DNA from: Massilistercora timonensis
GTDB lineage: Bacteria; Bacillota; Clostridia; Lachnospirales; Lachnospiraceae
Length of the DNA stretch: 64,000 bases
Assembly: GCF_900312975.1 (NCBI RefSeq)
Contig: NZ_LT990039.1
Span: 1,922,001 to 1,986,000 of the forward strand
Direction of reading: 5' to 3'
Shown: in pieces, positions 47,899 through 56,219 of the stretch
How positions within the stretch are numbered: the first letter of the stretch is position 1
How the letters are laid out: every line of letters begins with the position of its first letter
Position numbers and translations under genes: made by a program
The notes under the pieces: model-generated
The model's input: the letters and a program-made list of their open reading frames with translations, nothing else
Databases searched by the model: none
What the model was told of the DNA's origin: nothing

Positions 47899-47913
47899 TC
47901 CAGGTGTTTCTGA

Positions 47914-48210
47914 ATGAATAATGAACGCTTGAATTACGGTGACAAGATCATTTACATGGAAGGCGTGATCGTGGATGTTGACGACTGCAGCATCAGCGTG
48001 GACCTGAAAGGGCGCCTGGGGTTCTTCAAAGCTCCCAAGAGAATGTTTATCTGCGACACCGAACCTAAAATAGGCCAGGAAGTGGGATGGAACATGAGCT
48101 TTCCGGAGCAGCTGGGACCGGAAGTAAATGATAAATATGTCAGCAACATTGAGAAAGAACGGCGCAAACAAGAAGAGATGCGTACGCGTTTGGATAATAA
48201 GGAGGTCTAA
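47914..48210 (+). CDS. Small conserved protein between prdA and prdB
   Basis: The product has 98 residues. It is a small soluble protein with a beta-rich N-terminal domain (IIYMEGVIVDVDDCSISVDLKG, RLGFFKAP) and a charged helical C-terminus. A small gene in this position is usual in proline reductase operons (CBO2463/CBO2479-type domain by memory). The role is unknown. It starts 16 bp after prdA and ends 3 bp before prdB, so it is cotranscribed with both. Confidence 0.7.
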   Translation: MNNERLNYGDKIIYMEGVIVDVDDCSISVDLKGRLGFFKAPKRMFICDTEPKIGQEVGWNMSFPEQLGPEVNDKYVSNIEKERRKQEEMRTRLDNKEV

Positions 48211-48212
48211 AA

Positions 48213-48938
48213 ATGAGTTTAACGGTTGTTAAAGGTTTACAATCTGAAATCTTCGTTCCTATTACTCCACCGGCAGTATGGACTCCTGTAACAAAAGAGC
48301 TGAAAGATATGTCTATCGCTCTTGCGACAGCAGCAGGTGTTCATAAGAAATCCCAGGAAAGATTCAATCTTGCTGGTGACTTCACCTGGAGAAAAATTGA
48401 GAACACTACACCATCCAGTGATCTGATGGTATCCCATGGTGGATATGACAACAGTGATGTTAACAAAGACATCAACTGCATGTTCCCCATCGACAGAATC
48501 CATGAGCTGGCTGCAGAGGGCTTCATCAGAGCCTGCGCTCCGGTACACGCTGGATTCATGGGCGGCGGCGGAAACCAGGAGAAATTCAAAGGCGAAACTG
48601 GTCCGGCCATCGCACAGATGTTCAAAGAAGAGGATGTTGACGCAGTAATCCTCACCGCTGGCTGAGGTACCTGCCACCGCTCTGCAGTATTGGTGCAGAG
48701 AGCGATTGAAGAAGCTGGAATTCCTACAATCATTATTGCAGCTCTTCCGCCGGTTGTTCGTCAGACCGGTACTCCTCGTGCAGTTGCTCCGTTGGTTCCT
48801 ATGGGAGCTAACGCTGGTGGACCGCACAATGTTGAACAGCAGACACAGATCGTTAAGGCTACTCTTGAGCAGTTAGTAAAGATCCAGACACCTGGAACTA
48901 TCGTACCGCTGCCGTTTGAGTACGTTGCTAAGATCTAA
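48213..48938 (+). CDS. prdB: D-proline reductase selenoprotein PrdB
   Basis: The product has 241 residues. Codon 151 is TGA (48663-48665) in the context LTAG-U-GTCHRSA, the known Sec site of PrdB. The frame continues to 48938 with LPPVVRQTGTPRAV and GGPHNVEQQ, as in the glycine/sarcosine/betaine reductase selenoprotein B family. A stem-loop right after the UGA can act as the SECIS. Sec attacks D-proline bound at the PrdA pyruvoyl site. A strong hairpin after the gene partly uncouples prdD/prdE. Confidence 0.97.
48663..48704 (+). promoter_or_regulatory. UGA codon and bSECIS element of prdB
   Basis: The stem CGCTCT (48678-48683) / AGAGCG (48699-48704), extended by GCA / TGC, has a loop with GTATTGG. 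An alternative register pairs CTCTGCA with TGCAGAG. It starts 12 nt after the UGA, suitable for SelB. Confidence 0.7.
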
Positions 48939-48951
48939 GGATTGTTAATGG

Positions 48952-48985
48952 AAAGGGCAGATGTAAGTTGCATCTGCCCTTTTGT
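48952..48985 (+). terminator. Terminator-like hairpin between prdB and prdD
   Basis: A perfect 12-bp stem AAAGGGCAGATG / CATCTGCCCTTT with a 7-nt loop, followed by TGTT. It lies 14 bp after prdB and 20 bp before prdD. Partial termination would give more PrdA/PrdB than PrdD/PrdE. Confidence 0.75.
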
Positions 48986-49005
48986 TGGATTAGGAGGTGA
49001 AAGAC

Positions 49006-49773
49006 TTGGCAGACGAAATAAGAGACTTAAGACGTCTGGTGATCAAGGCCTTCCACATGACAGATGTAGAATGGGGCGATCACAACGACATCACAGTTGA
49101 CGGACATATGACGGTCAGCAAAGAGATGATCGATCAGCTGGTGGCTGAGGAAGAGTATCTGGAGAAGATCGACATCCAGATCATCAAGCCGGGCGACCAC
49201 GACCGCTGGACCAACACCATCATGGACATCATTCCGATCTCCACCAAGGTGCTGGGCAAGATTGGAGAGGGAATCACCCACACTGTTACCGGTGTCTATG
49301 TGATCCTTACCGGAGTGGATGTAAATGGCAAGCAGTGCCATGAATTTGGTTCTTCTGAGGGAAATCTGAAGGATCAGCTGTACCTGAACCGTGCAGGTAC
49401 GCCGGGAGACAACGATTATATTATCTCCTTTGACGTGACGCTGGCGGCAGGCATGGGCCAGGAGCGGCCGGGCCCCACAGCGGCTCACAGAGCCTGCGAC
49501 AAGTTTATCCAGAGCTATCGGGATAAGCTTAAGAAATTCAAAGGCGAGAAGTGTACAGAACGCCACGAGTATCATGATATTGTAAGACCTGGAAAGAAGC
49601 GAGTGCTGATCGTGAAGCAGGTGGCCGGACAGGGCGCGATGTATGATACCCACCTGTTCGCGAAGGAGCCTTCCGGTGTGGAGGGTGGACGCTCGATCAT
49701 CGATATGGGCAACATGCCGATTCTGGTTACGCCCAACGAATATAGAGACGGAATCATCCGTTCTATGCAGTAA
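49006..49773 (+). CDS. prdD: PrdD, paralog of the N-terminal (beta-chain) part of PrdA
   Basis: The product has 255 residues with TTG start 49006 (SD AGGAGG 8 bp upstream; a GTG at 48997 overlaps the SD). It aligns with PrdA from about residue 170: NTIMDIIPISTKV matches ETIMDVQPIATKE, and HEFGSSEGNL matches GEFGSSEGYL. It ends NMPILVTPNEYRDGIIRSMQ, aligning with PrdA up to the Thr before the pyruvoyl Cys. It cannot form the pyruvoyl group itself. The role in the reductase complex is unclear. Confidence 0.9.
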   Translation: MADEIRDLRRLVIKAFHMTDVEWGDHNDITVDGHMTVSKEMIDQLVAEEEYLEKIDIQIIKPGDHDRWTNTIMDIIPISTKVLGKIGEGITHTVTGVYVILTGVDVNGKQCHEFGSSEGNLKDQLYLNRAGTPGDNDYIISFDVTLAAGMGQERPGPTAAHRACDKFIQSYRDKLKKFKGEKCTERHEYHDIVRPGKKRVLIVKQVAGQGAMYDTHLFAKEPSGVEGGRSIIDMGNMPILVTPNEYRDGIIRSMQ

Positions 49774-49785
49774 GGAGGTGTAAGC

Positions 49786-50262
49786 ATGGGAATCGGACCA
49801 TCAACCAAGGAAACGTCACTTCATCATTTCCGGGATCCGCTGCTTGACGTGGTTTCCCAGGATACGGATGTGGACCTGATGGGGATTGTTATTGTAGGAA
49901 CCCCGGACGACAACGTGGATAAAATGCTGGTAGGTACCAGGACCGCTGTGTGGGCGGAAGCCATGCGCGCGGACGGTGTGATCATCTCCTCTGACGGTTG
50001 GGGCAACAGCGATGTTGACTTTACCAATACCTGTGAGCAGCTGGGAACCAGAGGGATCGCAGTGACCGGTCTGAACTTCAGCGGTACGGTGGCTCAGTTC
50101 GTTGTTGTCAACGACTATCTGGACGGTATCATTGACATCAATAAGAGCGCGGACGGAACAGAGACCGACGTGGTAGGCGAGAACAACGTTGTGGAGCTGG
50201 ACTGCAAGAAGGCGCTGGCGCTTTTGAAGCTGAAGATGCGTAAGAACGAGCAGAAGAGATAA
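49786..50262 (+). CDS. prdE: PrdE, paralog of the C-terminal (alpha-chain) part of PrdA
   Basis: The product has 158 residues. The N-terminus MGIGPSTKETSLHHFRDPL aligns with the PrdA alpha chain starting at the pyruvoyl Cys (CIGPASKEMSRHYWREPL), with Gly2 at the Cys position. Later VDLMGIVIVGTP matches VDLCGVVFVGSP. PrdD and PrdE together equal a PrdA-like protein already split at its processing site. SD TAAGGAGGTG. Last gene of the prd operon. Confidence 0.9.
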   Translation: MGIGPSTKETSLHHFRDPLLDVVSQDTDVDLMGIVIVGTPDDNVDKMLVGTRTAVWAEAMRADGVIISSDGWGNSDVDFTNTCEQLGTRGIAVTGLNFSGTVAQFVVVNDYLDGIIDINKSADGTETDVVGENNVVELDCKKALALLKLKMRKNEQKR

Positions 50263-50277
50263 TCCTACATAAGAGAG

Positions 50278-50315
50278 AAAAGCACGGCATCTGTTATGCC
50301 GTGCTTTTCCTTTTT
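50278..50315 (+). terminator. Terminator of the prd operon
   Basis: A 13-bp perfect stem AAAAGCACGGCAT / ATGCCGTGCTTTT with a 5-nt loop, then CCTTTTT. It begins 16 bp after prdE. Confidence 0.9.
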
Positions 50316-50394
50316 GGTATGTCATTGAGAGGTTTTTGTTGCATCGCAGTTTTGTTTACCTATATACAAAAGCTGGGGAATGCTTTTCCTGTGA

Positions 50395-50566
50395 TAAGGG
50401 CGTATATATAAATTGAGTCGGCAGCCGCAAGGGCGATCTTGGGGGGGATGCCCGGCGGCAACCTAACTGCAATAACAACCGCAGGTTGTTTTAAAAAAAG
50501 CAGTCCCCCAAAGCTATGGAGACCGCCGTTGGTCTTGATAGTTATAATATAGCACCGGGGTATAGA
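50395..50566 (-). ncRNA. Possible rod-like structured RNA (leftward promoter visible)
   Basis: On the minus strand a promoter TTGACT-17 bp-TATATT (about 50569-50530) precedes about 140 nt that can fold into a long rod. GGCGGUC pairs with GAUCGCC, CUUUGGGGGA with UCCCCCCCAAG, and CUGC with GCAG, around an apical AACAACC-UGC-GGUUGUU hairpin. No ORF covers the stretch. It is not matched to 6S, SRP, RNase P or tmRNA by eye. The + strand could also be the transcribed one. The rest of 50316-50786 shows no gene. Confidence 0.35.
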
Positions 50567-50786
50567 GGAGTCAATCTTATCGGTAAAAAAAGAGAGATTT
50601 CGGATGTTTTCACAATAATTGGAAGATATAGGGTAAATATTTGTTTAATTTAACAAAGTATCATGATGAAACTGCACCATGATAAAGCGAAAATGTGAGG
50701 AAGAGTCAAGAAAACACTGGGAAAAGCGGTGGAAATATGGTATGATAAATGCGTTCAGCAATTAGAAAAACGGAGGATATCATAAG

Positions 50787-51461
50787 ATGGAGATAGAAGA
50801 AAGACGGGAGCAGGAGAGCGTGGTGAGCGCGGATCCCCGGAGAAATCATTACACGGTTAAGATCCGGCGGGACACGAAGATGATGATGACCTTCATCAAG
50901 TTCCAGAACCGGGTCAGCCACCCCAGGGTTACTTTTAATCTGTTTGCCACAGGCGTACTCCTGGCAGCAGTGCCGGTGATCGTAAAGGGCCTGGCCCTTC
51001 CGGGAGTGATCGTGAGTTACGGTGTGGGCGGGCTTCTGATCCTGACTGCGTTGTTCCGCCAGTATCTGACTCTTTCCATGATGAAGAGCAACCCGGAAGT
51101 AAAGGAGAATGAGGAGATCACCTATTACTTTGGCAATACCGGCGTCCGGGCGGTGCATGACGACGATACGGAAGAGAACATGGGGCATTACAAGAACATC
51201 TACCGGTTGTGGGAAGATGAGAAAACCTTCTACGTGGGGATGAATGAGGACGATCTTCTGATCCTGCCCAAGGAGAATATCGAGGGCGGAGACATGGGAA
51301 GCTTCAAGGATTTTATCCTGGAAAAAAGCGGAGCGGAATACCGATGGAAACCGGTTGGGATCGTGAACAAATGGAAGGATTTCCTTGTGAAGACCAAGAA
51401 CCGGATCCTGTATCTGCGGATGGAAGCGGAGCAGAGGGAAAAGGAGAAGAAGGGCAGATAA
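50787..51461 (+). CDS. YcxB-like membrane protein
   Basis: The product has 224 residues. Two membrane helices lie at about 52-90 between a charged N-terminus and a C-terminal domain. The domain pattern (EEITYYFGNTGV, then HYKNIYRLWEDEKTFYV, and LLILPKENIEGGDMGSFKDFI) is that of the YcxB C-terminal domain. Function unknown. It has no clear link to the prd genes. Confidence 0.7.
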   Translation: MEIEERREQESVVSADPRRNHYTVKIRRDTKMMMTFIKFQNRVSHPRVTFNLFATGVLLAAVPVIVKGLALPGVIVSYGVGGLLILTALFRQYLTLSMMKSNPEVKENEEITYYFGNTGVRAVHDDDTEENMGHYKNIYRLWEDEKTFYVGMNEDDLLILPKENIEGGDMGSFKDFILEKSGAEYRWKPVGIVNKWKDFLVKTKNRILYLRMEAEQREKEKKGR

Positions 51462-51475
51462 AATAGAGACATGAA

Positions 51476-51510
51476 AAAGAGCGTTGGGATGAAACCAACG
51501 CTCTTTCATT
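51476..51510. terminator. Bidirectional terminator between YcxB-like and TauE/SafE genes
   Basis: A 12-bp perfect stem AAAGAGCGTTGG / CCAACGCTCTTT with a 7-nt loop, T-rich on both strands. Confidence 0.85.
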
Positions 51511-51549
51511 TTCAATATTCAGTTTGTGCAGATCCTCTTGCTTAACGGA

Positions 51550-52482
51550 TTAAGCAGCAGAACCTTTCTTGATCGCGTCATGCAGATACAGGAACGCTGT
51601 GATGTAAACGATAACAGCGATAACCTTGGTCAGTGTTTCCAACGGCAGACTGGATACGAAAGCGTATGCACAGTAAACACCGATGGCGCCAAAGATAGCC
51701 TGTGTCCAGCAGGCAACCATGTCGTATCTTCCCTGAGCGATGAACTTCGGGCCGTTACCAAATGCCATCAGGTATGCGCAGGATCCCATCATAGCTGGGA
51801 ACGCACATCCGGCATCCATACCAAGAGCCAGAACCATAGCCATACAAGGAGCGTACAGACCAACACCGATACTCATCAGAGCGCCGAAGATGAAGTTACC
51901 AACAACAGCGATCACGAGCTTCACGCCACGAAGACCAAGCTCTGTACCGATGGTGCCGAATGGGCCGATCGCAAAAACTTTCATCAGGATTACAGTAGCC
52001 AGGATGAAGAGACCTACGAACAGCGCGTAACGAACTTTCTTCCGGTCGAACTTGGTTACGATATCGGCCATTACGAAAGAACCAACTACGGAAGCGACAA
52101 TCATCAGAACCAGTGTCAGGATATCCATATCTACGAAACCGAAGAACAGGAAAGCCTCAACACATACAGGAACGGTATCGCCTACGTTCAGGGTACCAGG
52201 AACCAGGATATCGTCTACAGACTTCGTCAGCTTAAAAGAAGCAGATGACGGAGCGAAAGAACCGATTCCCAGAGTATCCAGGAAGTTCGCTACAAATCCA
52301 GTGATAATGGTTGCAACAAGATTCTTCGGCTGTTTACCTTTCTGCCACAGTTCCTCGCCGGTCATTCCAGTTCCAGGGTCTTTCTCCGGATTTGCGCGGA
52401 GCTCTTTGTTCTTGCGGATCATCAGAACAACGTTCAGGATGATACCGATCACGCACAATCCCTTCATGATGTACATTGCCAT
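51550..52482 (-). CDS. TauE/SafE-family membrane permease (copy 1)
   Basis: The product has 310 residues from ATG 52482 (GGAGGG SD 8 bp upstream). About eight membrane helices; the family repeat GF.A.FLDTLGIGSFAP and later GVGLYAPCMAMVLALGMDAG are seen. The family exports sulfite, sulfoacetate or other small anions; the substrate is unknown. It is a diverged tandem copy of the gene upstream. Confidence 0.85.
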   Translation of the reverse strand: MAMYIMKGLCVIGIILNVVLMIRKNKELRANPEKDPGTGMTGEELWQKGKQPKNLVATIITGFVANFLDTLGIGSFAPSSASFKLTKSVDDILVPGTLNVGDTVPVCVEAFLFFGFVDMDILTLVLMIVASVVGSFVMADIVTKFDRKKVRYALFVGLFILATVILMKVFAIGPFGTIGTELGLRGVKLVIAVVGNFIFGALMSIGVGLYAPCMAMVLALGMDAGCAFPAMMGSCAYLMAFGNGPKFIAQGRYDMVACWTQAIFGAIGVYCAYAFVSSLPLETLTKVIAVIVYITAFLYLHDAIKKGSAA

Positions 52483-52671
52483 AAAAACATCCCTCCAGAT
52501 CATTGAAATATGAAATTGTAAAAGTTCCGGGCATGTGCATATTACACAATCTTCCATCCACAACCCCCCGATTTGTCGTGGATATGAATAAAATAAATGC
52601 CCTATGTGTATTCTACCAGCAGAATTGTTAAAAGTCAATCAAACTGTGAAAAAAAGATAAAGAAACCAAGA

Positions 52672-52701
52672 AAAAAGACATGCCGTGGCATGCCTTTTTT
52701 C
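52672..52701 (-). terminator. Terminator of the second TauE/SafE gene
   Basis: The palindrome CATGCC-GT-GGCATG is flanked by runs of A/T on both sides, giving GCATGCC...GGCATG plus T6 on the minus strand. It lies 21 bp past the stop codon. Confidence 0.6.
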
Positions 52702-52721
52702 TGATACATATTTCAAGGATC

Positions 52722-53594
52722 CTATTTGGACTGTTTTTTAGCGTCGTGGAAGAACAGGAGCGCGCAGATCACCATGACTACGCATACCAGGTAAGTGAGC
52801 AGTGTCAGCGGCAGGGATGTTACAATGAATCCGGCGATCAGAACACCGATGGAACCGGTGATGATCATGGGGATGGTCATTGCCCGCTGATATTTTCCTC
52901 CCTTAATAAATGTAATGCCGCAGGCGGGGCACAGGAACGCACAGGAGCCCATCATGATAGGGAATGCCACGTCGGCGCTCATGCCCAGCAGAAGGACCAG
53001 AGCCATACAGGGTGCGTAAAGACCGATACCGGCGGTCATCAGAACACCCAGGATGAAGTTGGCGATAACACCGATCACCAGCAGCGCGCCGGTCAGGCCT
53101 CTTGCGGTACCGATAAGGCCGAATGGTCCCACGCCGTTGATCTTGCACAGGGTGATGGCAGCCACGATAAGAAGGGCTACACCCATAACCACCCGGATCT
53201 TCATAATGTCCATCTTGGAAATGATCTTGGCGCCGATGATGGATCCGACAATGGCAGAAGCGATCATCAGGACCAGAGTCAGAGGATCCACATCGATCCG
53301 GGTCATAGTAATGGTAGCTTCCACGCAGATCGGGATACCGAAAGCCACATTCAGGGTTCCGGGGATCAGATCATCGGAGATGGACTTGTTGAACTTCCAG
53401 GCGGAAGTAGCGATAGCGTAACTTCCGATACCCAGGGTATCAAAGAAGTTGGCGATGGCACTGATCAGCGAGTTGTACCCCATCTTGCTCTTGTCAAGCT
53501 CATCCTTGTGTGCCATAACGTCCTTGACTAATACCACGAAGAATACCGCGGCAAAAAGCCACATGATGATAAGTAAGATTGTTGCAGCGCTCAT
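52722..53594 (-). CDS. TauE/SafE-family membrane permease (copy 2)
   Basis: The product has 290 residues and about eight membrane helices. It shares ANFFDTLGIGSYA, DDLIPGTLNVAFGIPICVEA and GIGLYAPCMALVLLLGMSAD with its neighbour, so the two arose by duplication. Tandem pairs may form a heterodimeric transporter. Start 53594 has GGAGAGG. It lies 59 bp after the symporter gene on the same strand. Confidence 0.85.
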   Translation of the reverse strand: MSAATILLIIMWLFAAVFFVVLVKDVMAHKDELDKSKMGYNSLISAIANFFDTLGIGSYAIATSAWKFNKSISDDLIPGTLNVAFGIPICVEATITMTRIDVDPLTLVLMIASAIVGSIIGAKIISKMDIMKIRVVMGVALLIVAAITLCKINGVGPFGLIGTARGLTGALLVIGVIANFILGVLMTAGIGLYAPCMALVLLLGMSADVAFPIMMGSCAFLCPACGITFIKGGKYQRAMTIPMIITGSIGVLIAGFIVTSLPLTLLTYLVCVVMVICALLFFHDAKKQSK

Positions 53595-53653
53595 AAGTAA
53601 TACCTCTCCTTCCTTTTGCTGAACGCATGATAAAATATATATCTAAGGATCCA

Positions 53654-55027
53654 TTACTGGATGAATCCGAAGACAGTCAAGAGAATGACGATCATGAAGA
53701 AGGGAACCAGCACCACAGTGCGGATCTTGTCAAATGCGGTGACGCGGCCGAATTTTCCGTCGTTGGTAACTTCCTTCTCATAGTTCTTAAAGCCCCAGAC
53801 TTTGGCGATGAAGACGCAGACCAGGATACATCCGATAGGCATCAGAAGGTATGCGGTAAACATATCCAGCCAGTCGTAGAGGCCATAGGAGGTAAGTCCT
53901 TTGGCGTCGAGCCAGGGAAGCTTCAGTCCGCTTAACATGCCAAAGCCAAGAGATACGATGATATTCCCGGCGCCGATGATCACTGCAGTCAGGATGGTGG
54001 CGTTCCGCCGTCCCATATGACAGTGGTCCTCGAAGGTGCGGATGGCGATCTCGAAGAAACTGAACAGGGAAGAGATCACCGCGAACAGAATGGCCAGGAA
54101 GAAGCAGGCGCCAATGATCCGGCCTCCTGCCAGCCGGTCGAAGATGTCGGTCATAACGTTGAAGACCAGGCTGGGGCCGGCGGATTGGATGTCCACGCCG
54201 CCGGAGAAGGCGGAAGGAACAACCACGAAACCGGCCAGGATCGCAGCCGCCGTATCAAATACGGAAACCATGACAGCGTCGCTCTTTAAGTTGTTTTCTT
54301 TCGATATATTAGCTCCCAGAGTCTCATAGAGCCCCCAGCCGATACCAATGGAGAACAGAACCTGGGTGGCCGCCTGGGCGAAGGTGGTGAAGCTGAATTT
54401 GCTGAAGTCAGGAAGCAGGTAATACTTCACGCCCTCGATGGCATTTTCATTTACAAACAAAGCCCAGATCCCGCAGATGATCAGCAGCGCGAACAGAAGA
54501 GGCAGCATGACCTTGGAGATCTTCTCCACCGTGTTGGTGATGCCAAAATACAGAAGCACAGAGACCAGCACCAGAAGGAGCATGGTCCAGACGATGGGTT
54601 CTACAGCGGAGGATGTGAACTTGTCATAGTAAGCCTGTTTGTCAGAACCAAAATCGCCGCTGACGATATACTGGAAGGCGTACTTGGCAACCCATCCGCC
54701 GACTACTACGTAATACATACACAGGAGGGTGGTACAGATCACAGCCATCCAGCCGGCGAAGCCCCATTTCTTGTTGATCCGCTGAAAAGCGGTGACCGTG
54801 TCCTTGCCGGAATAGCGTCCGAGAGCGGTCTCCATCTCTACCATGGGGTGCCCCATCAGCACGACCACGATGATGTAGACCACCAGGAAGACGCCGCCTC
54901 CGCCTTCGTAGGCAAGATACGGGAATCTCCAGATGTTTCCCAGACCGATGGCGGCTCCTGCAGCCACCATGAGATAGCCGAAGCGGGATCCCCACTGACG
55001 AGTTTCCGGATTTGTCTGATTGCTCAT
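53654..55027 (-). CDS. Sodium-dependent symporter of the NSS/SNF family
   Basis: The product has 457 residues from ATG 55027 (AAAGGGGATG SD). The signature AAIGLGNIWRFPYLAYEGGG is at about residues 23-42. About twelve membrane helices. NSS transporters take up amino acids such as tryptophan, leucine, alanine or proline with Na+. Near a Stickland gene cluster, amino-acid uptake is likely but the substrate is unknown. The in-frame upstream ATG overlaps the -10 box and cannot be the start. A terminator sits in the leader. Confidence 0.88.
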   Translation of the reverse strand: MSNQTNPETRQWGSRFGYLMVAAGAAIGLGNIWRFPYLAYEGGGGVFLVVYIIVVVLMGHPMVEMETALGRYSGKDTVTAFQRINKKWGFAGWMAVICTTLLCMYYVVVGGWVAKYAFQYIVSGDFGSDKQAYYDKFTSSAVEPIVWTMLLLVLVSVLLYFGITNTVEKISKVMLPLLFALLIICGIWALFVNENAIEGVKYYLLPDFSKFSFTTFAQAATQVLFSIGIGWGLYETLGANISKENNLKSDAVMVSVFDTAAAILAGFVVVPSAFSGGVDIQSAGPSLVFNVMTDIFDRLAGGRIIGACFFLAILFAVISSLFSFFEIAIRTFEDHCHMGRRNATILTAVIIGAGNIIVSLGFGMLSGLKLPWLDAKGLTSYGLYDWLDMFTAYLLMPIGCILVCVFIAKVWGFKNYEKEVTNDGKFGRVTAFDKIRTVVLVPFFMIVILLTVFGFIQ

Positions 55028-55048
55028 GTACTCATCCCCTTTCTGGAT

Positions 55049-55084
55049 AAAAAAAGACGCCCTCCGCTGTTGCGGGAGAGCGTC
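55049..55084 (-). terminator. Terminator in the 5' leader of the NSS symporter gene (attenuator candidate)
   Basis: On the minus strand GACGC-CTCCCGC pairs with GCGGAGG-GCGTC (bulge and one mismatch) followed by seven T residues, ending about 20 bp before the start codon. It lies about 20 nt after the predicted transcription start, so most transcripts should stop unless antitermination occurs. Confidence 0.75.
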
Positions 55085-55106
55085 CGGGTAATTCAACCTC
55101 TTTTTC

Positions 55107-55135
55107 ATTATAGTCTTTTGTGAAGGAAATGTCAA
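55107..55135 (-). promoter_or_regulatory. Promoter of the NSS symporter gene
   Basis: On the minus strand, -35 TTGACA (55135-55130) and -10 TATAAT (55112-55107) with a 17-bp spacer: a consensus sigma-A promoter. Confidence 0.85.
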
Positions 55136-55194
55136 TAAATATATTAGAAAATGTAATGCTGACATTAGAAATAATTATACAGCAAGTCCGTGGC

Positions 55195-56067
55195 TCAGTC
55201 GTCCAGAAGAAAGTCCTTGGCGTATTCCAGGAAGATCCGGGCGGCCGGGGATAAATCCTGGGAGGAGGCGTAAGCCAGGCCCAATTGGCGGTAAAGCCGG
55301 GGGTTCAGGCTGCGGCAGACAAAATCACCGGTCTGTCCCCGCAGAAGCAGGCCCGGCAGCAGGGTGATGCCAAGACCGTGCTCCACCATGGAGAGCACAG
55401 AGAACTCATTAATGGAGACGTACCGGATATCCGGTTTCAGATTGTATTGCTTCAGAACCCGGTGAATGTCGCTGCCGGGCGCATACGCGGTAGTGACAAA
55501 AGGAACATCTGCAAAACGCTCCACAGGAATCTGGTCGTACATGACAAAAGGATGGTCCGCCGGCAGCACGGCGAACAGCTCATCTTCCATAACAGGAAGG
55601 AACTGGTAGCGTTGTTCTTCCTGCCGGCTGATGAAGCCGATGTCCACCCGGCGTTCCTGGATCCAGTCCGCCAGCTCTCCTTCATCCCCTTCGATCACCT
55701 TGAAGTGGATATCTGGATGATCCCGGTGGAACGCCCGGAGGATCTTGGGGATCCAGTGAATGGAACAGCTTAAGTAAGTGCCGATGCAGATGGTTCCCAC
55801 CTGGGCGCCCTTGAGAGAGGCGATCTCCTGGCGCACCACCTCATCCGCGGCGAGAAGAGAGCGGACGTGAGGCAGGAGAGCCTGGGCTTCCCGGGTCAGC
55901 CGCATGCCGTGGCTGTCCTTGACAAAAAGAGGGAATCCAACTTCCCGCTCCAGGGACTTCATCATCTGTGTGATCCCGGACTGGGTGTAGCCCAGGACTT
56001 CGCCGGCTCTGGTGAAGCTTCCGTAGTCGTCCACCGCCAGCATTACCTTCCATCTTTTCGTATCCAT
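55195..56067 (-). CDS. LysR-family transcriptional regulator
   Basis: The product has 290 residues. The N-terminal helix-turn-helix is typical (LAVDDYGSFTRAGEVLGYTQ, then SGITQMMKSLEREVGFPLF), followed by a LysR substrate-binding domain. It lies 60 bp before the symporter promoter on the same strand, so it may control symporter and TauE/SafE genes. It is not closely similar to the selenium LysR protein. Confidence 0.88.
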   Translation of the reverse strand: MDTKRWKVMLAVDDYGSFTRAGEVLGYTQSGITQMMKSLEREVGFPLFVKDSHGMRLTREAQALLPHVRSLLAADEVVRQEIASLKGAQVGTICIGTYLSCSIHWIPKILRAFHRDHPDIHFKVIEGDEGELADWIQERRVDIGFISRQEEQRYQFLPVMEDELFAVLPADHPFVMYDQIPVERFADVPFVTTAYAPGSDIHRVLKQYNLKPDIRYVSINEFSVLSMVEHGLGITLLPGLLLRGQTGDFVCRSLNPRLYRQLGLAYASSQDLSPAARIFLEYAKDFLLDD

Positions 56068-56184
56068 AAGCCTGCCAGCTCCTTTCTCCTGAGAATATAT
56101 AATATAGTAGCGAAAATAAATCCGGATTACAAGAGAAAAAAATCGGATTGTACGAAAAAAAATACAAGAAATGGAAGAAAAGTC

Positions 56185-56213
56185 TTGAAAAAACCAGTTT
56201 CATCAGATATACT
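56185..56213 (+). promoter_or_regulatory. Promoter of the S10-spc ribosomal operon
   Basis: The -35 TTGAAA (56185-56190) and -10 TATACT (56208-56213) have a 17-bp spacer. It lies 235 bp before rpsJ. Confidence 0.8.
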
Positions 56214-56219
56214 AAAAAA

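Noticed and set aside
50395-50569. Assignment of the structured spacer as 6S RNA
   Set aside because: A rod-like fold is possible but I could not match the conserved 6S sequence or central bubble by eye, so it is left unnamed.
55028-55112. Upstream in-frame ATG for the NSS symporter
   Set aside because: That ATG overlaps the -10 box TATAAT, so it is not in the transcript; the ATG at 55027 has a proper SD.
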